This document shows, piece after piece, positions 18,185 to 28,212 of a DNA stretch of 64,000 nucleotides; position 1 is the stretch's first letter; every line of letters starts with the position of its first letter. The DNA lies in assembly GCF_001753205.1 (NCBI RefSeq), contig NZ_CP017560.1:2480001-2544000 (forward strand). The letters are read 5' to 3'. The notes beneath the pieces were generated by a model. It had not been told where the DNA came from. It worked only from the letters and a program-made list of their open reading frames with translations, and searched no databases. This DNA is from Sporosarcina ureilytica. GTDB taxonomy: Bacteria > Bacillota > Bacilli > Bacillales_A > Planococcaceae. The position numbers and the translations under genes are program-made.

Positions 18185-20221
18185 CTATTTAATTAATGCA
18201 TTACAGTCAACGATTAATGCAACTTTACCATCACCTAAAATTGTGGCACCAGAAATCGCAAATACATTCGTCAAATAATTGCCTAAACCCTTCAACACAA
18301 TTTCTTGTTGGCCTATAAATGAATCTACTTTTAGCGCAGCAAGCTTGTCTCCTTTTCGGATAATGACAACAGATTGATAATCTTCATCCGCTGCTTGCTC
18401 TTCTGTTAATTCAAAAACCTCTTTTAGATCTAGGAGTGGAATAATGTTTCCTCTAAAATCAATCACTCGCTGCGAATGTGCATTCATCACATCAGACTGA
18501 TGAATAATCGCTGTTTCAATAATTGATGATAAAGGAATTGCATATACCTCGCTATCTAACTCTACAAGCATGACTGAAATAATAGATAATGTAAGTGGCA
18601 ATTGGACTTGGAATAAAGAACCTTGCCCTTCTGTCGACTCTATCGTAATATGTCCACCCAAGGATTCGATTGTATTTCGCACAACGTCTAATCCGACGCC
18701 ACGACCAGATACATCTGATACTGTTTCAGCTGTCGAAAAACCGGATGCCAAAATCAGTTCCGCTACTTGCTTGTCCGATAGTGTTTCGGCATCTTCTTCC
18801 GTGACAATGCCATTTGCTACCGCTTTCGCAAGTACTCGCTCACGGTTTACACCCGCCCCATCGTCCTCTAGTTCAATAAACACGTTATTGCCTGAATGAT
18901 AAGCGCTTAACTTAACAGTTCCTTCTTCAGGTTTTCCATTTGCGACTCGTTCCTCAGGTGTCTCTACACCATGGTCTAAAGCATTTCGGATAAGATGAAC
19001 AAGTGGATCGCCAATTTCATCGATAACTGTCCGGTCAAGTTCCGTTTCCGCCCCAACGATTTGTAGTTTCACTTTCTTATTTAACTCTCTTGCAAGTTGC
19101 CTTACCATTGTTGGAAAGCGGTTAAATACGGTTTCAACAGGAATCATACGCATATTCAAAATAATGTTTTGTAAGTCTCCCGAAACTCTCGTAATTCGTT
19201 CAACGGTTTCTGTTAACTCGGGATGATGAAGTTCAGTTGAAATAGATTGTAATCGACCACGATCAATGACGAGCTCTTCAAACAAGTTCATCAGTACATC
19301 TAATCTTTCGATGTTGACCCGTATCGTTCTATTCGCCGCTGGTGTTTGTGCTGGTCGCTCTTTTTTATCTTTCTTTGTGACATCTGAGGATTGCTTGGTT
19401 TCTTTAGCGGTTCTCGCGATTTTTTCCTCTTGATGACGCTTTCCATCCTCTAAAGATTGCTTTGAAATTGCCGTGATGTGCACGCTATCTACTTCAGATA
19501 CTTTCATAATTTTAGACTGAATACCTTCAGCCTCTTCATTTGTAATCATGACCACTGTAAATTCTTGGTCAAAAGCTTCTTCTTCTAATTTTTCAACGGA
19601 TGGGACTGACTTAATAATATCTCCGTTGTTTTCAAGGATTTCAAACACCATAAAAACTCTTGCAGCTTTTAATAAACAATCCTCCCGGAGTGTTACTTTT
19701 ACTTCAAACACCTGATAACCTTGGTCAAATGATTGTGTAATCACTGTCGTTTCAAATTCATCATATTGAAGAGTTGTAGCTTCACTGTTTTCTTCTATAA
19801 CGGTCGCTGCAACTTCTGACTGACTACTTTTTATAGTTCGTTCACCTGACTCAATTCTAGTTAATTGTTCCACAAGGTCGGTGACATCTTTTTCACCAGT
19901 ACCACCTGCTTCAATATCTTGAACCATTTCTCCTAAATAACCGACAGCTTCAAAAACGTAATCCAACATTTCTGCAGTTACTTGTAATTTAGCATTCCGA
20001 ATCGCATCCAACACGTTTTCCATCACGTGGGTTAAATCCGCGATATCGGTATAGCCCATCGTTGCGGACATCCCTTTCAATGTATGAGCTGCACGGAAAA
20101 CTTCATTCACAATCGTTAAATCATCTGGATTACTTTCAAGTTTAAGTAGATATTGATTACAAGATTGAAGATGTTCTCTACTTTCATCTAAAAACATTTC
20201 TAAGTATTGATTTGTATCCAT
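18185..20221 (-). CDS. cheA: Chemotaxis sensor histidine kinase CheA
   Basis: 678 aa (B. subtilis 672). Visible domains: P1 Hpt with FRAAHTLKGMSATMGY (phospho-acceptor His about 47), P2 region about 150-270, P3 dimer helices (LMNLFEELVIDRGRL), P4 kinase with DPLVHLIRNALDHGVE (N box), EDDGAGVNRE and DVSGRGVGLDVVRN (G boxes), and a C-terminal CheW-like P5 domain (LVELDSEVYAIPLSSI). It phosphorylates CheY and CheB. GAGGGGG lies 9 nt before the ATG. Confidence 0.98.
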   Translation of the reverse strand: MDTNQYLEMFLDESREHLQSCNQYLLKLESNPDDLTIVNEVFRAAHTLKGMSATMGYTDIADLTHVMENVLDAIRNAKLQVTAEMLDYVFEAVGYLGEMVQDIEAGGTGEKDVTDLVEQLTRIESGERTIKSSQSEVAATVIEENSEATTLQYDEFETTVITQSFDQGYQVFEVKVTLREDCLLKAARVFMVFEILENNGDIIKSVPSVEKLEEEAFDQEFTVVMITNEEAEGIQSKIMKVSEVDSVHITAISKQSLEDGKRHQEEKIARTAKETKQSSDVTKKDKKERPAQTPAANRTIRVNIERLDVLMNLFEELVIDRGRLQSISTELHHPELTETVERITRVSGDLQNIILNMRMIPVETVFNRFPTMVRQLARELNKKVKLQIVGAETELDRTVIDEIGDPLVHLIRNALDHGVETPEERVANGKPEEGTVKLSAYHSGNNVFIELEDDGAGVNRERVLAKAVANGIVTEEDAETLSDKQVAELILASGFSTAETVSDVSGRGVGLDVVRNTIESLGGHITIESTEGQGSLFQVQLPLTLSIISVMLVELDSEVYAIPLSSIIETAIIHQSDVMNAHSQRVIDFRGNIIPLLDLKEVFELTEEQAADEDYQSVVIIRKGDKLAALKVDSFIGQQEIVLKGLGNYLTNVFAISGATILGDGKVALIVDCNALIK

Positions 20222-20233
20222 CTTCTCGCCCCC

Positions 20234-21385
20234 TCATGATTGAATAATCTCGCTAATTGTTATACCGATATTTTCTAGTTTGGCGACTTCATCCGCAAGA
20301 TCATTCTCGACAATCGCCCGCGGCATGCCATAGACAACACTTGTCTCTATTGATTCTGCGATGGTGATCGTTTCACAACATTCTTTTAAACGCTTTACAC
20401 CTTCCAAACCATCATTTCCCATGCCTGTCATAATGACAGCCAAACATTTTAAACTACGATTCTTTGCTACTGATTCAAATAATACATCTACAGATGGGCG
20501 ATGACCTAAGCGCGGCGGCTCTATGTCGTCTATTTGCGCAACAAACGACATCCCTAACTTTCGAACAGTAAAATGCTGACCGCCTGGCGCAAGATAAGCC
20601 GTTCCATTTTCTAGTAAGTCGCCATTTTCTGCTTCCTTTACCGTGATTTCACATAAATTATTAAGACGATCTGCTAATGATTTTGTGAAACCTGGGGGCA
20701 TATGTTGAACGATTAAAATCGGTGCATCTATCTCTTTCGGCAACTGTGTCAACACTTTTTGTAATGCGCGAGGTCCCCCTGTTGATGTACCCACTACAAC
20801 AATTTTTTTGCCTCTCGATGTAAATCTTGGTACCTGATTGCTTTGTACGTTCGTTGGTTGAACTTGATTGACTACATTGGACGTTACGGGTGTTTTTTGG
20901 ATAAATTGAATCTCATTCCTCGTCTTTGACTCTTCACTATTCGTTGGAATGCGATTTATCTTAGACATTGGCACATTTGCCGCTGCTACTACTTTTTCGA
21001 TAATTTCATCTTTCACATCACCAAGATTTAACGAAATAGCGCCTCCTGGTTTAGCAATAAAATCCACTGCCCCATATTCCATTGCAAGCATTGTATTTTC
21101 TGCACCTTTTTTTGTCGTACTCGATAGCATGACGACTGGAGTTGGATGCTTTTTCATAATTACCCTTAACGCTTCAAGCCCGTCCATTATTGGCATTTCT
21201 ATATCTAAAGTGATGACATCAGGTTTTAAAATTGCGATTTTATCAAGTGCATCTTTTCCATTTCTTGCTACACCTACAACATCAATTTTAGGATGACTAT
21301 TTAGAATATCCGTAATGAGCTTTCGCATAAAAGCGGAATCATCAACAACAAGTGCCTTCTTGTTAAATATAGTCAGTTCAATCAC
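20234..21385 (-). CDS. cheB: Chemoreceptor methylesterase/deamidase CheB
   Basis: 383 aa. N-terminal receiver (ALVVDDSAFMRKLI, TLDIEMPIMDG with the phospho-Asp, LSSTTKKG, FIAKPGG), a variable linker about 140-190, then the methylesterase domain with catalytic Ser (GTSTGGPRAL), His (VQHMPPGF) and Asp (MTGMGNDG). It removes receptor methyl groups upon phosphorylation by CheA. The start looks like GTG overlapping flhG by 8 nt, with GAGAGG rather close, so the exact start is uncertain. Confidence 0.96.
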   Translation of the reverse strand: MIELTIFNKKALVVDDSAFMRKLITDILNSHPKIDVVGVARNGKDALDKIAILKPDVITLDIEMPIMDGLEALRVIMKKHPTPVVMLSSTTKKGAENTMLAMEYGAVDFIAKPGGAISLNLGDVKDEIIEKVVAAANVPMSKINRIPTNSEESKTRNEIQFIQKTPVTSNVVNQVQPTNVQSNQVPRFTSRGKKIVVVGTSTGGPRALQKVLTQLPKEIDAPILIVQHMPPGFTKSLADRLNNLCEITVKEAENGDLLENGTAYLAPGGQHFTVRKLGMSFVAQIDDIEPPRLGHRPSVDVLFESVAKNRSLKCLAVIMTGMGNDGLEGVKRLKECCETITIAESIETSVVYGMPRAIVENDLADEVAKLENIGITISEIIQS

Positions 21386-22244
21386 GACCTCTCGCGAATA
21401 TATTTTTCAGCGTTCCAATAAACCCTAATTTTTTCTTATCATCTTGTTTATGATCGAAATTCGTGAAAACTTCTGTCATTGTTACTAATCTCTTAGAAAT
21501 TGGTGCATTCGGATTGGTAAGAAAGTAAGGTTTTTGCGCAATCACTGATTTTTGAACGACCGTATCTTCTGGCAGAAAACCTAAAATGGTTGTTTCTTTT
21601 TGTAAAAACTTCTTCATTGCAAATTGTAATCTTAACACCGCATCATTTCCTCCATTGGCTTTAGAGACTCGATTACCAACCAAATAAAATGATTTATCGG
21701 GATCTTTCATGAAAATAAATTTCATCATAGAGTAGGCATCCGTAATTGAAGTAGGTTCATTCGTTGAAATAACGATAATCTCATCAATTGCAATCAGAAG
21801 TTCAATCGCACGCTTCGTTGCACCTGCTCCCATATCAAATATGACAAAATCATACGTTCTTTGTAAGTATTCAAAAGCGTTTGTAAGACGCTCGAATGTA
21901 TCATCTGACCATTCCATAATTGTTTCTAATCCGGAACCTCCAGCGATAAAATCTAACCCTTCTTCTGTCTCATTTATGATTAAGTCTATTCCTTCTGATC
22001 CTACCAAGTAATCCATTAAACTATGTTTAGGCGACTTGCCGAGCAAGATATGAATGTTCCCCATTCCGATATCCATGTCCACGATAATGACTTTCTTTCC
22101 TTGCGCTAGCAAGGCATGCGCAAAATTAGTGGAAAAGTTTGATTTTCCGACGCCACCTTTTCCACTCACTACAGCAATAGATCTCGCCAACTCTCCAACG
22201 GATTCTAACATTTTTAGACGTAAACTTTCAGCTTGATCACGCAT
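21378..22244 (-). CDS. flhG: Flagellar number regulator FlhG (MinD-like ATPase)
   Basis: 288 aa. Acts with FlhF to set flagellar number and position. The deviant Walker A is VVSGKGGVGKSNFS, followed by VDMDIGMGNIH (MinD-type) and FDMGAGATKRA. The C-terminus is basic. It overlaps the flhF stop by 8 nt and the cheB start by 8 nt, so the three genes are translationally coupled. Confidence 0.96.
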   Translation of the reverse strand: MRDQAESLRLKMLESVGELARSIAVVSGKGGVGKSNFSTNFAHALLAQGKKVIIVDMDIGMGNIHILLGKSPKHSLMDYLVGSEGIDLIINETEEGLDFIAGGSGLETIMEWSDDTFERLTNAFEYLQRTYDFVIFDMGAGATKRAIELLIAIDEIIVISTNEPTSITDAYSMMKFIFMKDPDKSFYLVGNRVSKANGGNDAVLRLQFAMKKFLQKETTILGFLPEDTVVQKSVIAQKPYFLTNPNAPISKRLVTMTEVFTNFDHKQDDKKKLGFIGTLKNIFARGRD

Positions 22245-23346
22245 TGGTTAGGTCCCCCAATAACAGCTGAATCACATTCTCTGGTGTTGCCTCTTCTAAA
22301 TCTTCCGGCACTTCTTGTCCATTCGTAAAATAAGCAGTTCCATATCCATATTTTAGCATTAAATTAAAGAGTGTCCCCATCGAATTTGTTTCGTCCATTT
22401 TCGTGAAAATAAATTTTTCAATTGGGAGTGCTTTAAATTGCTCTATAATCATTTCCATATCTTCTTCTTTGGAGGTCATGGACAGCACTAAAAATGTTTC
22501 CATATCCAATGAAAAATCAACAATATGCTGCAAATCTTCAACGAACTCCGCTTCTTTGTAATTACGTCCGGCCGTATCAATGAATACAAGATCTAAATAA
22601 GAGAATTTCTCTACCGCTTTCTTGAAATCCGCTTGATTATAAACGACTTCAACAGGCGCCTGAAGTAAATTCGCATAGGTACGCAACTGTTCAATTGCAG
22701 CGATTCGATATGTATCAGTCGTAATAAATCCGATTTTCTTTTTCTTTTCAAGAAGAGCACGCGCAGCAATCTTGGCAATCGTTGTCGTTTTCCCAACGCC
22801 AGTCGGACCTAGTACATGAATATACTTCTTCTGAAATGTAATGCCGCCAAATGGTAAACCTTCAACTTTTTCAGTTAATATTTGTTGTACATGCCGGCAC
22901 TGTTCTTCAATTGTTAAATCTTGTTTCTCGTCTTTCATCTGATTGAAAATGGTCGTGCCAAGCTCACCTACTAGTTGTTCGGATATACCTTGCCTTTTCA
23001 AATGATGGAGAAGCTGATGCATTTCGTCAGGATACTGAGATAGTTCTGTTGACAACTGCATATTTTTCAACATTTTTTTCATCTCTGACATTTCTTGCTT
23101 TAATTGTTTAGTCGTGTCATCCAATTGGTTCGATTGTTGGATAGTCGGTTCGATTTTTGGCTCATAAGATTTTTTTGGCGCATCATATCCCGCAACTACT
23201 TCAACCGTTTTTTTCTTAAACAGCCCAAATATTCCTTTTGATTGGACGACATTGGAACTTAAAATAATGGCGTCATCCCCGAAATCAGCACGAACTTTTT
23301 TCATCGCGTTGACCATTGTATCGGCAGTATATTTCTTCATATTCAT
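22237..23346 (-). CDS. flhF: Flagellar placement SRP-type GTPase FlhF
   Basis: 369 aa. Third SRP GTPase of flagellated bacteria. The basic B domain (about 1-140) is followed by NG-domain motifs: [18 protein letters not shown] (P-loop), DTYRIAAIEQLRTYA, DTAGRNYKE and FTKMDETNSMGTL. The ATG overlaps the flhA stop by 4 nt; GGTGG lies 10 nt upstream. Its homologues Ffh and FtsY are encoded 40 kb away in the same window. Confidence 0.97.
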   Translation of the reverse strand: MNMKKYTADTMVNAMKKVRADFGDDAIILSSNVVQSKGIFGLFKKKTVEVVAGYDAPKKSYEPKIEPTIQQSNQLDDTTKQLKQEMSEMKKMLKNMQLSTELSQYPDEMHQLLHHLKRQGISEQLVGELGTTIFNQMKDEKQDLTIEEQCRHVQQILTEKVEGLPFGGITFQKKYIHVLGPTGVGKTTTIAKIAARALLEKKKKIGFITTDTYRIAAIEQLRTYANLLQAPVEVVYNQADFKKAVEKFSYLDLVFIDTAGRNYKEAEFVEDLQHIVDFSLDMETFLVLSMTSKEEDMEMIIEQFKALPIEKFIFTKMDETNSMGTLFNLMLKYGYGTAYFTNGQEVPEDLEEATPENVIQLLLGDLTNA

Positions 23347-25376
23347 GCTATATTCACCACCCCTACACTTTGTACTTCTACAGAAGCTTCAAGTTCATTA
23401 TATGAGAGTACTGGGATTTGAGGAAAATATCGTTCTGTAATTTGTCTAACATACATACGTATTGCCGGCGATGACAATATAACCGGTGATTGATTCATCA
23501 AGGCCACTCTCTCAACTTCTTGTGAAATTGATTCCAATATTTGTTGAGAAATCGTTGGGTCTAACGATAAATAATTCCCTTGTTCGGTTTGTTGAATACT
23601 ATCTGCAATTGTTTTCTCAATTTTCCCTGAAACCGTCAGCACTTTTAAAGCACCACTTTCACCTGCATATTGAGTTGTAATTTGTCTTGCTAACGCTTGT
23701 CTTGCATATTCCGTTAATACATCAACATCTGATGTATATTTTGAGTAGTCTGCAAGTGCTTCAAATATGATCGGTAAATTTCGAATTGATACTTGTTCAC
23801 TTAATAACTTTGCCAAGACTTTTTGAATTTCTCCAATAGATAAAGGGGTTGGCGTTAATTCTTCTACTAAAATTGGATACGTTTCTTGAACGTGATCGAT
23901 GAGTTGTTTTGTTTCCTGTCTGCCTAGTAAATCAGCCGCATGTGCTCGAATGACTTCAGTTAAATGAGTCGAAACAACACTCGGTGGATCAACGACCGTA
24001 TATCCTTGAATTTCCGCATCTTCTTTTACAACTTCTGTAATCCATTTAGCTGGTAGGCCGAACGACGGTTCAATCGTTTCAATGCCTTCAATTGAATCTT
24101 CCCCACCCGGACTCATCGCCAAGTAATGATCTAATAAAAGTTCTCCTTTTGCCAATTCATTTCCTTTTATTTTAATTCGATATTCATTCGGTTGTAATTG
24201 GATATTGTCTCGTATTCGTACGACTGGGATGACAAGCCCTAGTTCGATTGCAAGTTGTCTCCGTATCATAACCACACGATCGAGTAAATCTCCTCCTTGT
24301 GTTGCATCGACAAGTGGAATTAATCCATACCCAAATTCAAATTCTATCGGATCAATATTTAATAGATTAACAATATTTTCAGGACTTTTTAGTTCGCCTG
24401 TCTGTTCTTCTTCTTCAATTTCAAGAAGTTCTTCGGGGTCTTCTTCTACCCGACGTGACATCATATATGCACCCGTTGCAAGTGCAATCGCTATTGGTAA
24501 AGGTAACATAATATGAATCGGTGTAAATACGCCGAGTAAAAACAATGTGGCTGCAGCGACATAAAGAAGTTTAGGTTGTCCTAAAAGCTGATTCGTAATA
24601 TCGGCACCCAAGTTTCCTTCAGATGCTGCACGCGTCACGACGATACCAGTTGCTGTCGAAATCAGAAGTGCTGGGATTTGAGTCACTATCCCATCACCTA
24701 CTGTCAATCGTGTAAAGACCGCAGCCGCTTCTGCAAACGGAAGACCCATTTGCACGATACCAACAACCATTCCAACAAGTAAGTTAATAATGACGATAAT
24801 AATGCCGGCGATGGCGTCTCCTTTTACAAATTTTGTCGCTCCATCCATCGCACCATAAAAGTCCGCTTCATTGCTTACTTTTTCACGTCGCATTCGAGCG
24901 TCCATTTCAGAAATCATCCCGGCATTCAAATCCGCGTCAATACTCATTTGCTTACCTGGCATCGCATCTAATGTAAAACGAGCAGCAACTTCAGATACTC
25001 GTTCAGCTCCCTTCGTAATAACTAGGAATTGAATGATGACAAGGATCGCAAAAATAACAAGTCCGACGACAATATTTCCACCTGTTACGAATGAACCAAA
25101 CGTATCGACTACGCCACCAGCATCTGCTTCACTCAAAATCGCTCGCGTTGTTGAGATATTAAGCCCTAATCTAAAAACAGTCATTAAGAGCAATAACGTC
25201 GGAAATATTGAAAACTGTAAGGCCTCTTGCATGTTCATAGATGTTAATAAAGTCATTAAAGCGATTGTAATATTGATGATGATAAGAAAACTTAAAAGCC
25301 AAGGGGGTAACGGGATGACAAGCATGGCAACAATCATAATGACTGCTGCTAGAATCCCTATATCTCTATATTGCAT
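23343..25376 (-). CDS. flhA: Flagellar export gate protein FlhA
   Basis: 677 aa (B. subtilis 677). Eight membrane segments in the first 320 residues, then a large cytoplasmic domain that binds chaperone-substrate complexes. The conserved SMNMQEALQFSIFPTLLL, VFRLGLNISTTRAIL, KQMSIDADLNAGMI and KGDAIAGIIIV are all visible, as is GEYI-like EYRIKIKGNELAKGELL in the soluble part. GAGGCGATGGC precedes the ATG. Confidence 0.98.
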   Translation of the reverse strand: MQYRDIGILAAVIMIVAMLVIPLPPWLLSFLIIINITIALMTLLTSMNMQEALQFSIFPTLLLLMTVFRLGLNISTTRAILSEADAGGVVDTFGSFVTGGNIVVGLVIFAILVIIQFLVITKGAERVSEVAARFTLDAMPGKQMSIDADLNAGMISEMDARMRREKVSNEADFYGAMDGATKFVKGDAIAGIIIVIINLLVGMVVGIVQMGLPFAEAAAVFTRLTVGDGIVTQIPALLISTATGIVVTRAASEGNLGADITNQLLGQPKLLYVAAATLFLLGVFTPIHIMLPLPIAIALATGAYMMSRRVEEDPEELLEIEEEEQTGELKSPENIVNLLNIDPIEFEFGYGLIPLVDATQGGDLLDRVVMIRRQLAIELGLVIPVVRIRDNIQLQPNEYRIKIKGNELAKGELLLDHYLAMSPGGEDSIEGIETIEPSFGLPAKWITEVVKEDAEIQGYTVVDPPSVVSTHLTEVIRAHAADLLGRQETKQLIDHVQETYPILVEELTPTPLSIGEIQKVLAKLLSEQVSIRNLPIIFEALADYSKYTSDVDVLTEYARQALARQITTQYAGESGALKVLTVSGKIEKTIADSIQQTEQGNYLSLDPTISQQILESISQEVERVALMNQSPVILSSPAIRMYVRQITERYFPQIPVLSYNELEASVEVQSVGVVNIA

Positions 25377-25397
25377 GCCATCGCCTCTTTCTTCTAC

Positions 25398-26477
25398 TTA
25401 AATTTTGCGTTGTATTCGATATACATAAGCAAGCACTTCGGCAATTGCTTTAAAAAACTCTTCTGGAACTGGTTCGTTTATATCTACTTGGTCATATAAC
25501 GACCTTGCTAGGGGTCGATTTTCAACCATTACAATCTCATGTTCATTCGCAATCATTTTAATCTTTTGTGCAATGAAATCTACACCTTTAGCAACGATAA
25601 TGGGTGCATCCATCTCTCCATCATCATATTTAATGGCAATCGCATAATGGGTCGGGTTTGTGATGACAACATCCGCGGTTGGAACTTCTTGCATCATTCG
25701 ACGCATCGCCATTTCACGTTGCCTTTGCTTAATACGAGACTTAATTAATGGATCGCCTTCGGTATTTTTATGTTCATCCTTAATATCTTGTTTAGACATT
25801 CTAAGGTTTTTTTCGTAGTCATATTTTTGATAAAAAAAGTCCAGAATAGAAATAAATAATAAAGTAAATGAAGCTGTGATTCCCATCATCGCAGTCAATT
25901 GACCTATAGTGGATAATGTATCCCAAGCACTTTTAAATGCTAAGGAAAGAACTTTATCAATATTCATCCAAATAATGAGAAATGTGACAGTCCCGATAAA
26001 TGAAATTTTCAATATCGATTTCATTAATTCAACAATTGCTCGAATTGAAAAAATGCGTTTCAATCCTTTAATTGGGTCGATTTTTTTCAAGTCAAACTTT
26101 AAAGGTTCTGTAGTAAATAGCCAACCAAATTGAAATAAATTGCCCGCTATCCCTGCTATGACAGCAATGATCATAACAGGTAATAAGATAAATGCTGTCT
26201 GTATAAGTACTTCACTATAAATAAGCAGTGCAACTTCAGCATCTAAGTCTTTTAATGAAAAATAATGAGTGAATGCTTGCTGAAAAAAACTAAAAAAACG
26301 TTCTCGCATAAAACCCGATGCCAAGAGAAGAAATGAAAAAACGGACAACAGGACAATTGCACTCGTCACATCTTGACTTTTTAAAACTTGGCCTTTCTCC
26401 CGGGAATCTTGGCGTTTCTTTTCTGTCGCTTTTTCAGTTTTTTCCCCGGCGAAAAACTGCAAATCAAGTCGCAACAT
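25398..26477 (-). CDS. flhB: Flagellar export switch protein FlhB
   Basis: 359 aa. Controls the switch from hook to filament export. Starts LRLDLQFFAGEKTEKAT.KKR, has four membrane segments, and carries the autocleavage motif NPTHYAIAIKYD at about residue 270, followed by the EFF.AIAEVLAYVYRI end. I chose ATG 26477 (GGAGG 11 nt upstream); the TTG at 26480 is equally possible. The tail resembles the separate YlqH protein at 53179. Confidence 0.97.
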   Translation of the reverse strand: MLRLDLQFFAGEKTEKATEKKRQDSREKGQVLKSQDVTSAIVLLSVFSFLLLASGFMRERFFSFFQQAFTHYFSLKDLDAEVALLIYSEVLIQTAFILLPVMIIAVIAGIAGNLFQFGWLFTTEPLKFDLKKIDPIKGLKRIFSIRAIVELMKSILKISFIGTVTFLIIWMNIDKVLSLAFKSAWDTLSTIGQLTAMMGITASFTLLFISILDFFYQKYDYEKNLRMSKQDIKDEHKNTEGDPLIKSRIKQRQREMAMRRMMQEVPTADVVITNPTHYAIAIKYDDGEMDAPIIVAKGVDFIAQKIKMIANEHEIVMVENRPLARSLYDQVDINEPVPEEFFKAIAEVLAYVYRIQRKI

Positions 26478-26481
26478 CAAA

Positions 26482-27258
26482 TTATCCGCCTCCTAATAGA
26501 TACATCAGGTCTCTCATACTGACAATCATAAACTGGAATAACTTCTGCATGACGCCAACCATGACGACCATCATAATTGACAAAACTAGAAAACTCACGC
26601 CAATCTTAATCGGAAATCCAACAACAAAAATGTTCAATTGCGGAACAGTTCTTGCTGTAATCCCAAGTGCAAGGTCAACTAGAAATAATGTCGCAACGAT
26701 AGGGATGGACATCTGAAATGCGATGGCAAATACGGCGGCAAACGTAGTTAGTACAAATTTAGCTACTGAGCCAGAACCAAATGCAGGCCAACCACCTTCT
26801 ATCGGTAAAAACTGATAACTATAGAAAATACCATCTAATAAGAGATGATGACCATTTAACGCAAGCAATAATAACATCGCAAGCGAATTAAAAAACTGAC
26901 CTAATAAAGGAGATTGCGCTCCTGTTTGTGGGTCAATAATATTCGCAACTGCAAATCCCATTTGGAAGTCGATAAATCCGCCTGCAATTTGAATCGCTGC
27001 CATAATGATATAAGCAATCATTCCAATTGCTAAACCGATAACTGCCTCTTTCATAACGAGTAAAATATAATGGCCATCAATTGGAATTTCCGGTATCTCT
27101 ATCGTATACACCATCATCCAAGCTAATAGCGCACCAAAAATAATACGTTGGGTCGTTGGGATTGCTCGATAAGAAAACAACGGAACCGTGACGAAAAAAG
27201 CAGTGACTCTCGTCAATATTAATAAATAGCTAGGCAATGTAGGGATAAGTTCTTCCAT
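26482..27258 (-). CDS. fliR: Flagellar export gate protein FliR
   Basis: 258 aa, about six membrane segments. Part of the FliP-FliQ-FliR export gate helix. Typical stretches: LPSYLLILTRVTAFFVTVPLF at the start, GFIDFQMGFAVANIIDPQTGAQ in the middle and ITARTVPQLNIFVVGFPIKI near the end. It sits 4 bp from fliQ and 4 bp from flhB. Confidence 0.97.
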   Translation of the reverse strand: MEELIPTLPSYLLILTRVTAFFVTVPLFSYRAIPTTQRIIFGALLAWMMVYTIEIPEIPIDGHYILLVMKEAVIGLAIGMIAYIIMAAIQIAGGFIDFQMGFAVANIIDPQTGAQSPLLGQFFNSLAMLLLLALNGHHLLLDGIFYSYQFLPIEGGWPAFGSGSVAKFVLTTFAAVFAIAFQMSIPIVATLFLVDLALGITARTVPQLNIFVVGFPIKIGVSFLVLSIMMVVMVGVMQKLFQFMIVSMRDLMYLLGGG

Positions 27259-27262
27259 ACGC

Positions 27263-27532
27263 TCACCCGATAAACCGAACTAGATTTTCAAATATATCTG
27301 TTGCAAAAGTCGTAACGGTTCCAAGCATCCATGAACCGAAAAAAATGATTCCTACAAGAACAGCAATAATTTTCGGGACGAATGCCAAGGTTTGTTCTTG
27401 AATTTGTGTGGTTGCTTGAAAAATACTCACGGCCAATCCTGTTGCAAGCGCAACGAGTAAGAGAGGTCCTGAAGTCAATAATATGACTGAAATTGACCGT
27501 TCAGCTATCGCTATAATCATTTCACTTGTCAA
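27263..27532 (-). CDS. fliQ: Flagellar export gate protein FliQ
   Basis: 89 aa, two membrane helices. Visible SVILLTSGPLLLVALATGLAVSIFQATTQIQEQTLAFVPKI in overlapping pieces typical of FliQ. Small subunit of the export gate, encoded between fliP and fliR in conserved order. Confidence 0.97.
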   Translation of the reverse strand: MTSEMIIAIAERSISVILLTSGPLLLVALATGLAVSIFQATTQIQEQTLAFVPKIIAVLVGIIFFGSWMLGTVTTFATDIFENLVRFIG

Positions 27533-27543
27533 AAGAACCCCTC

Positions 27544-28212
27544 CTAACTAAAACTTTGCAACAATGATTTTATAATAAGATGCCAACCGTCAACTAAGAC
27601 AAACAATAAAATTTTAAAAGGTAACGATATCATAACCGGCGGGAGCATCATCATTCCCATTGACATGAGCACACTTGCCACAATCATGTCGATCACGAGA
27701 AACGGAATGAAAATCATGAAACCCATTTGAAATGCTGTTTTAATTTCACTTAATGCAAATGCTGGAACGAGCATCGTAAGCGGTATATCCTCTACAGATT
27801 CGGGGCGTTCCGCCTGATTATACTTAATAAAAAGTTCCAAATCCTTTTGCCTAGTATGCTTACTCATAAATTCCTTCAGTGGAATACTCGCGTTTTCATA
27901 AGCTTCCTCTAAGGTGATTTCTTCTGCAAACAACGGCGTCAATGCCGTATTATTTACTTCTTGAAATGTCGGCGCCATAATAAAAAACGTTAAAAACAAA
28001 GCTAATCCAACGAGCACTTGGTTCGGAGGCATTTGTTGTGTCGCGAGTGCCGTCCGGACAAATGATAAGACGATGATAATCCTAGCGAAAGAAGTCATTA
28101 AAATTAAAATGGCCGGTGCCAAAGACAAAACAGTTAAAAGGAGCATAAGTTTGACCGAAGTAGCGACGTTAGCCGCATCGCTATCCGCGAAAAATTGTAC
28201 AAAATTATACAT
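27544..28212 (-). CDS. fliP: Flagellar export gate protein FliP
   Basis: 222 aa, four membrane segments with a periplasmic loop. Family motifs LTSFARIIIVLSF-like (MTSFARIIIVLSFVRTAL), PPNQVLVGLALFLTFF, FLVIDMIVASVLMSMGMMMLPP and FKILLFVLVDGW are present. It overlaps the fliO stop by 8 nt and has GGAGCG before the ATG. A typical signal peptide is not evident, as in Bacillus FliP. Confidence 0.97.
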   Translation of the reverse strand: MYNFVQFFADSDAANVATSVKLMLLLTVLSLAPAILILMTSFARIIIVLSFVRTALATQQMPPNQVLVGLALFLTFFIMAPTFQEVNNTALTPLFAEEITLEEAYENASIPLKEFMSKHTRQKDLELFIKYNQAERPESVEDIPLTMLVPAFALSEIKTAFQMGFMIFIPFLVIDMIVASVLMSMGMMMLPPVMISLPFKILLFVLVDGWHLIIKSLLQSFS